23,892 bases of DNA, from NCBI GenBank assembly GCA_900759415.1, contig CAAEVC010000040.1, forward strand, positions 1-23,892, read 5' to 3'. A program made the position numbers and the translations under genes. Below are positions 1 through 7,676 of this stretch, piece after piece (the stretch's first letter is position 1; each line of letters opens with the position of its first letter). Under the pieces are notes generated by a model. The model saw only the letters and a program-made list of their open reading frames with translations. It was not told the DNA's origin and made no database searches. The stretch is from an uncultured Dialister sp. (lineage in GTDB: Bacteria; Bacillota; Negativicutes; Veillonellales; Dialisteraceae).

Positions 1-63
1 ATTATACTCCCCAATAAGACAAAAAGCAATTGTATGGCTCAATTACTTACGTAAATTCGCCAT

Positions 64-109
64 ACCCGCCTTCATCCCCCATCTAAGAGGTGGAGGACTT
101 CTCGCGGGT
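64..109. mobile_element. Possible IS200/IS605-like end remnant (nested hairpin)
   Basis: An outer 6-bp stem (64-69 with 104-109, ACCCGC/GCGGGT) encloses an inner hairpin (76-84 with 88-96, loop AAG). The CCCCCATCT...AGGTGGAGG layout followed by a CGCGGG tail resembles the subterminal hairpin at the right end of IS200/IS605-type elements, as I remember them. No tnpA or tnpB coding sequence is visible, so it would be only a remnant or the edge of an element lying to the left. It could instead be an unrelated hairpin. Confidence 0.3.
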
Positions 110-151
110 TAGGTTAAAATGTTTATTTTTATGAAATACTCCCAAAGTACT

Positions 152-182
152 CATCCACTTCCTGGATGACAGGAAGTGGATG
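152..182. repeat. Perfect 12-bp inverted repeat after the efflux operon
   Basis: Arms CATCCACTTCCT (152-163) and its exact complement (171-182) flank a 7-nt loop, starting 3 bases beyond the stop codon of the last efflux gene. On the minus strand no clean U-run follows, so it is a weak terminator candidate; it could act as a transcript-stabilising 3' hairpin. Confidence 0.5.
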
Positions 183-184
183 CA

Positions 185-1306
185 TTATGATGAATGATGC
201 CGGAAAAGATAAGCGGCCGCAGTAAGAGTGACCGATGCGATGAGAACCATGAAGAAGATATCCTCTCTCACATCGTAGAGCATGGCACCTTCCAGATAGA
301 TCCGCCGGACCGCATCGACCGCAAACCGCATGGGGTCGATGTAAGTGATGTACTGTAGGAGAGGCGGCATATTCCTTACCGGAGTAGTGACGCCGGAAAG
401 AAGGGTCATGGGTACCATGAATACCACTACGTACACCAGTACCTGCTGCATATTCTTTGATATGGATGAAATAGAAAGGCCGATGCCTGTAGAGCTCATC
501 ATGAAGACGAGAAGGACCACTGCCACGGAAATAAGGGAGCCGGAAAAGGGCACCTGGAACCAGAAACGGGAAATCAGGTAAAGTATCATGCTCTGGGAGA
601 ATCCGATAATCACTGGAGGCATAGCTTTTCCTATGAGGATTTCCATGGAAGAAAGAGGTGTCACCAGAAGCTGCTCCATGGTCCCCTGTTCTCTTTCTCT
701 GGCAATGGAAAGGCCGGAGAGAAGGATGACCTGGACGAAGGAAATCATGGCAATGAGGCCGGGAAGGAAATTCCACCGGGTGATCTGGTTCGAGTTGTAC
801 CATGTCCTGCTTTCCACAGTGACCGGTCCTTTTCTTCCTGTATGTTCCTGATTCCATTCATCAGTGATTCTTGAAATATAATTCACTGCCATGCCGGCCA
901 TCACATTATTTCTTCCATCTGCAATGACCTGCACAGGTGCATTCTCTCCCCTGGCCAGTTTCTTTTCAAAATCCGGCGGAATGACGACTGCTGCTATGAT
1001 GCGGCCGGAATAGAGAAGGTCCCCTATTTCATCAGGATTCTGAAGCACCACTTCCAGCTGGAAGGAAGGAGCGCCGGAAAGACGGGACGCGTAGTCTCTG
1101 GCCCACTCCCCATGGGATTCATCTACCAGCGCATAGGGCACGTTTTCCAGATTGTAATTGGCCACATATCCGAAGAGAAGACCCTGGATGATGGCAGGCA
1201 TGATGATCATCACCCGCATGCGGGGATCTTTCAGGGTGACCAGCCATTCTTTCTGGAAGAGGAAGAAAATATGACGGAAGAAGGAAAGGAGAGTTTCATA
1301 CATCAT
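185..1306 (-). CDS. ABC-2 type efflux permease (YbhR-like)
   Basis: A 373-residue membrane subunit of an ABC-2 exporter and the last gene of the four-gene efflux operon. One N-terminal membrane segment (about residues 28-48) is followed by a large extracytoplasmic domain (about 50-180) and a cluster of hydrophobic segments from about 185 to the end. The cytoplasmic stretch REREQGTMEQLLVTPLSSME just after the first helix of that cluster is a hallmark of ABC-2 permeases. It starts inside the stop codon of the upstream permease (ATGA, 1303-1306), with AAAGGAG 8 nt before the ATG; a second Met follows directly. With its sister permease it would form a heterodimeric pore powered by the double ATPase. 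The family call is firm; the transported substrate cannot be read from sequence. Confidence 0.9.
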   Translation of the reverse strand: MMYETLLSFFRHIFFLFQKEWLVTLKDPRMRVMIIMPAIIQGLLFGYVANYNLENVPYALVDESHGEWARDYASRLSGAPSFQLEVVLQNPDEIGDLLYSGRIIAAVVIPPDFEKKLARGENAPVQVIADGRNNVMAGMAVNYISRITDEWNQEHTGRKGPVTVESRTWYNSNQITRWNFLPGLIAMISFVQVILLSGLSIAREREQGTMEQLLVTPLSSMEILIGKAMPPVIIGFSQSMILYLISRFWFQVPFSGSLISVAVVLLVFMMSSTGIGLSISSISKNMQQVLVYVVVFMVPMTLLSGVTTPVRNMPPLLQYITYIDPMRFAVDAVRRIYLEGAMLYDVREDIFFMVLIASVTLTAAAYLFRHHSS

Positions 1307-2430
1307 GAATCCAGCTCCTTTCTTGTGAGATGAAAAGCAAGGCCCATGAAGAATACTGCCATAGCCAGAAGGATGGTGCCGTTCCTTATGATTTCCGGCC
1401 AGTAATTTCCTGCCAGGAAAAGGGTCCTCATGAGCTGCAGATAATAGGTGGCCGGGAAGAGCTGGCTGATCATCCGGGCAGCGGCAGGCATGGATTTCAG
1501 GTCAAAGATGAATCCGGAAAGCATGACTGACGGAAGGAAGGAAATGATGAGAGAAACCTGGCAGGCAAGGAACTGATTCTTCGTCACTGCAGAAATCACA
1601 AGACCTATGCCCAGGGCTATCACTATGTAAATCATAGATATGCCTGTGATGAGAAGAAGGGAGCCCCGCATGGGAAGGTCATAGATGAAGACACCGGCCG
1701 CCAGACAGAGCCCCATACCTGCTGAGGCAATGCAGAAATAGGGAATGATTTTTGCCAGTATGAGTTCCCCGATTCTCACAGGGCTCACGAAGAGGGATTC
1801 AAAAGTTCCCCGCTCCCATTCTCTTGCCATGACCACTGCTGTAAGAAATACGCCGCTGGTGGTCATGACCATCATGAGTATGCCTGGCACGAAGAACCAG
1901 GAGCTGGTATTGGCATCATTGAACCAGATGCGGCTCACTACCGATATGGAGCCGCCAGCCATAACTTTCCCTGCACCCTCTTCTGCTGCCTTTGAAAGGA
2001 CGGCCGCTTCCACATAACCCTGTACCGCTGACGCAGTGGTTGCTTCCACACCGTTCAGGATGAGCTGCATCTTCCCCCTGCCTTTTGCAAAATCAGACGT
2101 AAAGGTGGAAGGAATCCAGAGTATGCCGTCAACCTCATGGTTTCTCATGAGTCCTGCTGCCTCTTTCATGGACCTTACGTAAACAGGGGAGAAATATTCT
2201 GACCCCTCTGTGAAGGATGCCATATCACGGGCAGTGGGAGACGTATCTTCCATTACCACTGCTACCGGTACATTTTTCACATCCAGGGACATGCCGTATC
2301 CCATAATGAAAATGAGGAGAAGGGGAAGGAAAATGCCCATGAGTATACTGCTCTGATCCCTCATAAGCTGAAGAAATTCTTTGGTGGTAAGAGCCAGAAG
2401 CCGGCGGACTGTATCATTTGGATGATTCAT
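1303..2430 (-). CDS. ABC-2 type efflux permease (YbhS-like)
   Basis: A permease of about 375 residues with the same plan as its downstream partner: an N-terminal membrane helix (GIFLPLLLIFIMGYG), an extracytoplasmic domain, then a C-terminal group of helices containing the ABC-2 signature AREWERGTFESLFVSPVRIGE. I start it at the ATG at 2430 (MNHPNDTVRR), not at the in-frame ATG 45 nt upstream, because AGGGGAGG sits at ideal spacing before 2430. The start lies 17 nt inside the ATPase gene, implying translational coupling. The two permeases are clearly paralogous but diverged, as expected for a heterodimer of the YbhS/YbhR type. Substrate unknown. Confidence 0.9.
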   Translation of the reverse strand: MNHPNDTVRRLLALTTKEFLQLMRDQSSILMGIFLPLLLIFIMGYGMSLDVKNVPVAVVMEDTSPTARDMASFTEGSEYFSPVYVRSMKEAAGLMRNHEVDGILWIPSTFTSDFAKGRGKMQLILNGVEATTASAVQGYVEAAVLSKAAEEGAGKVMAGGSISVVSRIWFNDANTSSWFFVPGILMMVMTTSGVFLTAVVMAREWERGTFESLFVSPVRIGELILAKIIPYFCIASAGMGLCLAAGVFIYDLPMRGSLLLITGISMIYIVIALGIGLVISAVTKNQFLACQVSLIISFLPSVMLSGFIFDLKSMPAAARMISQLFPATYYLQLMRTLFLAGNYWPEIIRNGTILLAMAVFFMGLAFHLTRKELDS

Positions 2431-4165
2431 GGCTGCCTCCCCTTCCTCTTTCCACCATGGCGATAAACACATCATTCATATGGGCGCCGGGCATATGAAG
2501 TTCTTCTCTCATATCTTCCGGTCTTCCAAGGGCTATCATCTGTCCGCCGCCCTGGATCATGATGCGGTCACAGTACTCTGCCTCCTCCATGAAATGGGTG
2601 GTAACGATGATGGTGGTCCCTTCTTCTGAAAGCCGGGAAATCTCTTGCCAGAAACGGCGGCGGGCCAAAAGGTCAATGCCGCTTGTAGGTTCATCAAGAA
2701 ATAATATTTTCGGTCTGTGCAGAAGGGCGGCAGCCATGGAAAGACGCTGCCTGTATCCGCCGGGAAGCCGTTCTGCCACTTCATCAGCCCTGCCGGTCAG
2801 ATGGAATTCCTTCATCACTTCTTCTGTTCTTTCCTTCAGTTCCTTTCCATGAAGGCCGTAGACACCGCCGAAGAAACGGAGATTTTCCCGGACGGTCAGC
2901 GTTTCATAGAGAGAAAATTTCTGGGCCACGTAGCCTATATTTGCTCTTGCTGCTGTGCGGGCACTTCGAAGATTCACACCAGCTACGCTCAAAAAACCGG
3001 AAGTAGCCGGAAGAAGGCCGCAGAGCATGCGGAAAGTGGTGGTCTTTCCTGCCCCATTAGGCCCCAGAAGGCCGAAAACTTCTCCTCTTTGCACCGTAAA
3101 GGATGTATGGCTCACTGCAGTGAAATCGCCAAACCGGCGGACCAGATCCCTAGCTTCGATTTCCACCGGTTCCCTGTCTCTTCTGGAAGGAATGATGTCC
3201 TTCCCTTCTGTATAGGCCAAGGGGCGGGCATTTTCTCCATGATTTTTCAGAAGAATCACAAACCCGTCTTCCAGACGGGGCTCTGCTTCTTCCATTTCCC
3301 AGTGATGGTCTGTAATGACCGGAGGGATATCTCCTTCTTTTTCCGTAATGATCCGCACTTTTCCGCCCACCGGCACTGCATCGGTGATGCGGGGATCTCC
3401 GAGAAGGATGGTCTGAATGAGCCTTAAGGGCATCTCTTCCTCAGCGCAGATAGAAAAGCAGCGGCCTTTCCCTGTGTCTTTCAATTCCTCCGGCGTACCG
3501 GAAAAGAGGATTTTTCCCCGGTTCATGACGTACACAGACTGGCAGAGCGCCGCTTCTTCCATATAGGCGGTGCTCACCAGGACGGAAAGATGCTCCTCTT
3601 CCACCAGAGTCTTCAGGATTTTCCACAGTTCCCTTCTGGAAAGAGGGTCAATGCCTGCAGTGGGTTCATCGAGAAGGAGGAGTTTTTGCATTTTGAGAAG
3701 GGTACAGATGAGCCCCAGTTTCTGCTTCATGCCGCCGGAAAGTTTTCCTGCCATCCTTCCGATAAAAGGCGCAAGACCGGTCATATCCAGCAGACGGGAA
3801 AACCGTTCCTTCCTCTCCTCTTCCGGAACGCCCCGTAGGTCTGCGTAAAGATTCATATTCTCTGCTACAGTGAGATCTTCATAGAGACCGAATTTCTGAG
3901 GCATGTAACTCAATTCTTCCTGCACATCTGCCGGATGGCCGGCCACATCTTTTCCAATCACCTGGAGGTTCCCTGCATCAGGTTCCATCAATCCGGAAAC
4001 CATGCGCATGAAGGTAGTCTTTCCTGCTCCATCAGGGCCGATGAGGGCGGTAAGCTCCCCTTCTTTTGCTTCAAGATGGATTCCGTCCACTGCAGTGACA
4101 GGCGGCAGATCCTTCCGCCGGAAGGTCTTCCTCACTCCTTCTGCAGAAATCACGGACTCCTTCAT
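2414..4165 (-). CDS. Double-domain ABC efflux ATPase (YbhF-like)
   Basis: A 583-residue protein with two nucleotide-binding domains in one chain. NBD1 has Walker A GPDGAGKT (43-50), signature LSGGMKQ (142-148) and Walker B LLLLDE (162-167). NBD2 has Walker A GPNGAGKT (368-375), signature LPGGYRQ (467-473) and Walker B ILFLDE (487-492). The domains are joined by a linker of about 100 residues. NBD2 keeps the switch histidine (VTTHFMEEA, His524), whereas NBD1 has Ala at the equivalent place (VSTAYMEEA, Ala200), so the ATP sites are probably unequal. The domain order and neighbours (HlyD adaptor before, two ABC-2 permeases after) match E. coli ybhGFSR. Its start overlaps the adaptor stop as ATGA. 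It probably energises drug or cation efflux; the substrate is inferred from family only. Confidence 0.93.
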   Translation of the reverse strand: MKESVISAEGVRKTFRRKDLPPVTAVDGIHLEAKEGELTALIGPDGAGKTTFMRMVSGLMEPDAGNLQVIGKDVAGHPADVQEELSYMPQKFGLYEDLTVAENMNLYADLRGVPEEERKERFSRLLDMTGLAPFIGRMAGKLSGGMKQKLGLICTLLKMQKLLLLDEPTAGIDPLSRRELWKILKTLVEEEHLSVLVSTAYMEEAALCQSVYVMNRGKILFSGTPEELKDTGKGRCFSICAEEEMPLRLIQTILLGDPRITDAVPVGGKVRIITEKEGDIPPVITDHHWEMEEAEPRLEDGFVILLKNHGENARPLAYTEGKDIIPSRRDREPVEIEARDLVRRFGDFTAVSHTSFTVQRGEVFGLLGPNGAGKTTTFRMLCGLLPATSGFLSVAGVNLRSARTAARANIGYVAQKFSLYETLTVRENLRFFGGVYGLHGKELKERTEEVMKEFHLTGRADEVAERLPGGYRQRLSMAAALLHRPKILFLDEPTSGIDLLARRRFWQEISRLSEEGTTIIVTTHFMEEAEYCDRIMIQGGGQMIALGRPEDMREELHMPGAHMNDVFIAMVERGRGGSHESSK

Positions 4166-5166
4166 TTTTCCACTCTCCCGTCAATGACTACAGTAGCCGG
4201 CATGCCGAGACGGAGGATATTATCGGGATCATCAGCATAGATTCTTGCTTCATAAACAAGAGAGGTGCGGAGCTCTTCAGTCTGTACTGTCTTTGGTGTA
4301 AATTCAGCAGTACTGGAAATATAGCCTACCTGACCTTTGATGGGGCTGTCCTTCCTGCTGTCAATGTAAATATCTGCCTCCATGCCTTCATGGATCCTTC
4401 CCAGATCCTTTTCGTTCACATAGACTCTCACCCATTTCTTGTCCATGAGAGAAATCTTGAAAACCGGAGAAGACGGAGAGGCCATATCTCCCACTTCCAG
4501 AAGGCGGCTTCTGATAATACCGTCTGCCGGTGCTTTCAGCACATACTGGCTGAGCTGGTATTCAGTCTGCGCTTTTTCTGCCTGAAGGGCTTTCAGTTCA
4601 GCTTCTGCTGCCCTGATATCTTCCACCCGGGAACCATTTTCTGCCAGCTGCCATGCTTCATAGGCCGCTCTGGCAGAAGCGGCTCTGGCATCTGCATTAT
4701 GTCTGGCTGAATCCAGTTCCTGACGGCTGATGCCCTGGCTTTCATCGTAGATTTTCTTCCGTCTTTCGTAAATCCCTGCTGCTTCATCAGCTGCTGCAGA
4801 AAGGGAATCATAATTTGCCTTTGCCTGTGCCACATCTTCCTTCCGGCTTCCGCTCACCAGTTTGTCTACCACATTCTGCTGCGCCTCTTCTTTAGCATCC
4901 AGTTTCTGAAGGGCAAGTTCCAGTTCCTCACTGTCCAAGGCAGCCAGCACGTCCCCTTTCTTTACCTGGTCCCCTTCTTCTGCGGTGACAGAACGGATCC
5001 GGTCGCTGGCACGGAAAGCAAGAGAAACCTCCCGCACATCCACATTTCCATAAAGGGTCATCTTCCCTTCTCTGTCTTCCTTATCTCCTCTTTCGTATAT
5101 GTATCCAAAAATTCCTGCGCACAGTGCTATGAGCACCACTACAGGAATCCACTTCCTTCCTTTCAT
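4162..5166 (-). CDS. HlyD-family periplasmic adaptor of ABC exporter (YbhG-like)
   Basis: A 334-residue membrane-fusion protein and first gene of the efflux operon. An N-terminal anchor (about residues 7-25) is followed by GNVDVREVSLAFRASDRI (40-57), typical of the YbhG/YhiI group. A lipoyl-type half follows (about 55-80), then a long Ala/Glu/Lys-rich coiled coil (about 82-205), the return half with VLKAPADGIIRSR (209-221), and beta-barrel segments. Ribosome site AAGGAGG lies 5-6 nt before the ATG. It should bridge the inner-membrane pumps to an outer-membrane channel, which fits a diderm Firmicute; no TolC gene is in the window. ATGA overlap with the ATPase gene downstream. Confidence 0.92.
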   Translation of the reverse strand: MKGRKWIPVVVLIALCAGIFGYIYERGDKEDREGKMTLYGNVDVREVSLAFRASDRIRSVTAEEGDQVKKGDVLAALDSEELELALQKLDAKEEAQQNVVDKLVSGSRKEDVAQAKANYDSLSAAADEAAGIYERRKKIYDESQGISRQELDSARHNADARAASARAAYEAWQLAENGSRVEDIRAAEAELKALQAEKAQTEYQLSQYVLKAPADGIIRSRLLEVGDMASPSSPVFKISLMDKKWVRVYVNEKDLGRIHEGMEADIYIDSRKDSPIKGQVGYISSTAEFTPKTVQTEELRTSLVYEARIYADDPDNILRLGMPATVVIDGRVEK

Positions 5167-5224
5167 CTAAGCCTCCTTATGTATGACATGCCCGGTTTTT
5201 ATCCAGGCTGGACTCTCCTTCTTT

Positions 5225-5253
5225 ATTATAAGGGATGGGCAAAGAAAATCAGA
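5225..5253 (-). promoter_or_regulatory. Candidate promoter of the efflux operon
   Basis: On the minus strand a perfect TATAAT (-10, 5225-5230) lies 59 nt upstream of the HlyD start. The -35 position is weak (TCTGAT at 17-bp spacing). The gap to the divergent metQ promoter is short, so the two promoters could share an operator, but no clear palindrome was seen. Confidence 0.5.
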
Positions 5254-5301
5254 CCCATTTGACTATAATTTCAGGAATTTTATATTTTTTCAAAATTTTT
5301 C

Positions 5302-5330
5302 TTGACGGCTTTCAAAAAAACGTGTATAGT
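5302..5330 (+). promoter_or_regulatory. Promoter of the T-box/metQ transcript
   Basis: TTGACG (5302-5307), a 17-bp spacer and TATAGT (5325-5330) place the start near 5337, just ahead of the T-box stem I. Confidence 0.8.
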
Positions 5331-5345
5331 ATGTTCCAACTTAAC

Positions 5346-5590
5346 AAGGGCTAAGAAGAGAAGAGTATGCGGAAAAGAACGGCAAAGAGAGCCTCTTATG
5401 GTGAGATGAGGTGCGGGGCGTTCTGCAGAACATGGACTCTGAGCCACTCTGCCGAATCGTCAGACAGAGCGGGGATTCCCGATACAGATGAGAAGTAATT
5501 TACTTCATAAGGCTTTTCCGGTGACGGCAAAGCGAACATGGGTGGTACCACGAATTGAAATCCTTCGTCCCAATGGACGGAGGATTTTTT
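5346..5590 (+). ncRNA. T-box leader, methionine (AUG) specifier
   Basis: A tRNA-sensing leader. The stem I base pairs GGCT..AGAG (from 5347) with CTCT..AGCC (to about 5445). The specifier loop has AGAGTA on the 5' side and GAACATGGA on the 3' side, so the specifier codon is ATG at 5432-5434 followed by the usual purine. The T-box sequence GCGAACATGGGTGGTACCACG (its core GGGTGG at 5540-5545) precedes a terminator: ATCCTTCGTCC (5560-5570), loop CAAT, GGACGGAGGAT (5575-5585), then a T-run to 5590. Uncharged tRNA-Met would favour antitermination and metQ expression, in agreement with the gene downstream. Confidence 0.93.
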
Positions 5591-5617
5591 GTTTACCCTA
5601 TTTGAGGAGGACCTATT

Positions 5618-6436
5618 ATGAATTACAAAAAGACCCTGATTGCATCCATTGCTGCCCTCTCCTGTGCATTCTTTATTGCCGGCTGCGGCGGTGAACAGAA
5701 ACCTGCTTCTTCTGCTTCCGCCACTACCATCAAGGTAGGTGTTTCCCCCGTCCCCCATGCAGAAATCGTAAATGCTGTAAAAGACAAGCTGGAAAAAGAA
5801 GGCGTTCATACTGAACTGGTAGAATTCACCGACTATGTACAGCCGAATATGGCGCTGGCTGACAAGAGCCTGGATGCCAATTTCTTCCAGCACAAGCCTT
5901 ATCTCGATGAATTCTGCAAATCCAAAGGTTTGAAACTAGTATCCATCGGTACTGTTCATCTGGAACCAATGGGTGTATATTCTTCTAAATACAAGGATAT
6001 CAAGGATCTGCCGGAAGGCGCTCATATCGCCATCCCTAACGACCCCACCAATGGCGGCCGCGCTCTTCTCATCCTTCAGTCTGCCGGCCTCATCAAACTC
6101 CGTGACGGCGCTCCCATCACTGCAACTCCTCAGGATATTGCAGAAAATCCAAAGAACCTTCAGTTCTCTGAACTGGAAGCACCGCAGCTCCCAAGAGCTC
6201 TTCAGGATGCTGACGCTGCAGTGATCAACGCAAACTTTGCACTGGAAGCCAAACTGGATCTGAAGAGCGCCATCTATACAGAAGGCTCTGATTCCCCTTA
6301 TGCCAACATCGTAGCTGTCCGTGAAGGCGATGAAAACCGTCCGGAACTGCAGAAACTGATGAAAGCTCTCCAGAGCAAAGAAGTGAAAGACTTCATTGAC
6401 AAGAAATACAACGGCTCCATTAAGGCTGCATTCTAA
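5618..6436 (+). CDS. metQ: Methionine ABC transporter substrate-binding lipoprotein
   Basis: A 272-residue NlpA/MetQ-family lipoprotein, close to the usual family length. The signal peptide ends in the lipobox IAGC with the lipidated Cys at residue 23, followed by a Ser/Ala-rich linker and the mature fold beginning TIKVGVSPVPHAEIV. Conserved family segments include DANFFQHKPYL, IAIPNDPTNGGRALLILQ and the AVINANFA region. AGGAGG at 5605-5610 sets the ATG. The methionine T-box upstream supports D/L-methionine as ligand. No metN (ATPase) or metI (permease) lies beside it, so it must use a transporter encoded elsewhere, or it is a stand-alone copy. Downstream comes an intergenic repeat before any terminator. 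Confidence 0.94.
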   Translation: MNYKKTLIASIAALSCAFFIAGCGGEQKPASSASATTIKVGVSPVPHAEIVNAVKDKLEKEGVHTELVEFTDYVQPNMALADKSLDANFFQHKPYLDEFCKSKGLKLVSIGTVHLEPMGVYSSKYKDIKDLPEGAHIAIPNDPTNGGRALLILQSAGLIKLRDGAPITATPQDIAENPKNLQFSELEAPQLPRALQDADAAVINANFALEAKLDLKSAIYTEGSDSPYANIVAVREGDENRPELQKLMKALQSKEVKDFIDKKYNGSIKAAF

Positions 6437-6640
6437 GAATGAAAGCCATGAGCTCACAGCGATGAGCTATGAGCGGTGGTTGTAAGAACTTTATAATTTA
6501 TGATTCATAATATCCGCCAGAATCGCTATCCGGTAACCGCTGTCCGCTATCGAAAAAGATAGAGCCCCGAGTTGAGTGCAGAGAGCCCCGCGGTGGATAT
6601 CGGCTTCGCCGAAATCTTTATATATCGTCGGCAAAGCAGA
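6437..6640 (+). repeat. Dispersed intergenic repeat, copy A
   Basis: A non-coding stretch built from words that recur at 12420-12800 and 15180-15540: tandem GATGAGC/TATGAGC words (about 6445-6474), a GTTGTAAGAACTTTAT motif (6479-6494), a TATCCG/CCGCTATC run (about 6525-6545), and GAGTTGAGTGCAGAGAGCCCC (from about 6569). It sits between the metQ stop codon and the terminator, as if inserted into the 3' UTR. Confidence 0.65.
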
Positions 6641-6652
6641 CAAATAGAAAAG

Positions 6653-6680
6653 GCCCTCCGTTTTGAGCGGAGGGCTTTTT
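6653..6680 (+). terminator. Intrinsic terminator downstream of metQ
   Basis: GCCCTCCG (6653-6660), loop TTTTGAG, CGGAGGGC (6668-6675), then TTTTT. A textbook terminator but about 215 nt beyond the metQ stop; the repeat lies in between. Confidence 0.88.
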
Positions 6681-6838
6681 AGCAGGAGATACTGCGCCAG
6701 GAATTTTGATAATACCCTTAGGGGCATCGATGAGCTCCCCCTCTTATTTCCCTCTTGACTTGAAAAAACATTTTATATTACACTATGGATAATATCGAAC
6801 AAGAAGTATTGTAAACTATTTTTAGTTTCATAACTTAT

Positions 6839-6862
6839 TCCCAGTTCTTTAATTTTCTGGGA
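6839..6862 (+). promoter_or_regulatory. Inverted repeat in the tetR leader; possible operator
   Basis: TCCCAG (6839-6844) and CTGGGA (6857-6862) form an inverted repeat just before the tetR ribosome site (AGGAGGG, 6871-6877). A TTGACT at 6755-6760 could be the -35, but no good -10 sits at normal spacing. TetR proteins often autoregulate from such sites; this is only a positional suggestion. Confidence 0.3.
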
Positions 6863-6882
6863 TTCATTACAGGAGGGATAGT

Positions 6883-7443
6883 ATGGACCGCCGTCAGCAG
6901 AAGACGAGAGCCGCGATTTTCACTGCATTCAGTGAGCTCTTATCGGAAAAGACATACCATAAGATTACGATTCAGGATATTATCAACCGGGCAAATATCG
7001 GCCGGAGCACTTTCTACGCCCATTTCGAAGCGAAGGACAGCCTTCTGGAAGAGATGTGCAGTGAGCTCTTTGACCATATCATCGAAGGGGTCATGCATGA
7101 TAACAAGCCCAGTGATACCAGAAATTATCCGGGCGTCCCGGATCCTGTATTCTGCCATCTGCTGCAGCATATTTATGACAATACCAATCATGTATGCAAT
7201 CTTCTCACCTCTGACAGCAGTGATATTTTCCTCCGCTATTTCAAGCACAGCCTGAACCGGCTCATCATTGCCTTCCTCCTTCAGGGAAGGACAAGCCCGT
7301 CGAAGGTACCGGAGGATTTCCTTCTGAATCATATTTCCGGAAGTTTCGTAGAAATGGTACAGTGGTGGGTCAGAAGAAACAGGAAGGAAACGCCGGAAGA
7401 ACTGGCAGCCTGCTTCAAGGCAGTAATTGATCCTATTCTCTGA
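6883..7443 (+). CDS. TetR/AcrR-family transcriptional regulator
   Basis: A 186-residue regulator. The N-terminal DNA-binding domain is clear: TRAAIFTAFSELLSEKTYHKITIQDI leads into the helix-turn-helix with recognition segment ANIGRSTFYAHF (37-48). The C-terminal half (60-186) is a diverged ligand/dimer domain with a Trp pair (WW near 163) and is not assignable to a ligand. AGGAGGG 5-6 nt before the ATG. It is followed by its own hairpin and stands alone in its transcript. In E. coli the ybhGFSR operon is controlled by a TetR-type protein (CecR) encoded nearby; this gene lies about 1.7 kb from the similar efflux operon, so it is a candidate regulator, but metQ intervenes and that link is inference only. 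Confidence 0.9.
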   Translation: MDRRQQKTRAAIFTAFSELLSEKTYHKITIQDIINRANIGRSTFYAHFEAKDSLLEEMCSELFDHIIEGVMHDNKPSDTRNYPGVPDPVFCHLLQHIYDNTNHVCNLLTSDSSDIFLRYFKHSLNRLIIAFLLQGRTSPSKVPEDFLLNHISGSFVEMVQWWVRRNRKETPEELAACFKAVIDPIL

Positions 7444-7496
7444 TAAGAAGCGATGATGTTTCAGACCCATCCATTTCCATCATAAAAACATACACA

Positions 7497-7538
7497 GGCA
7501 GGATATAAAATGTTTCTTTTTTGTATCCTGCCTCTTTC
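7497..7538 (+). terminator. Probable terminator after tetR
   Basis: GGCAGGATA (7497-7505) pairs exactly with TATCCTGCC (7524-7532); the 18-nt loop is A/T-rich and a T-rich tail (TCTTTCT) follows. The long loop and interrupted U-tract make it less certain. Confidence 0.6.
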
Positions 7539-7599
7539 TATATGTATTTCTTTTAAAAGTAAGATATAATAGTAAGAATACGAAGATGAGGGATACCTC

Positions 7600-7629
7600 T
7601 TGACCCATTCGGTGGAAAAATGGTATAGT
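7600..7629 (+). promoter_or_regulatory. Promoter of the IMP dehydrogenase gene
   Basis: TTGACC (7600-7605), an 18-bp spacer ending in an extended -10 TGG, and TATAGT (7624-7629). The predicted leader is short (about 40 nt) and shows no riboswitch-like structure. Confidence 0.75.
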
Positions 7630-7676
7630 ATTCCCTAATTCAACGTAAATGGAATTTTTTATTTAAGGAGGAAATA

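Noticed and set aside
2717..3427. 236-codon plus-strand frame within the double ATPase gene
   Set aside because: Opposite-strand shadow of conserved ATPase motifs; no ribosome site or recognisable domain.
5337..5617. SAM riboswitch as the metQ regulator
   Set aside because: The leader has the T-box core and terminator with a specifier loop, and lacks the SAM-I kink-turn and core blocks.
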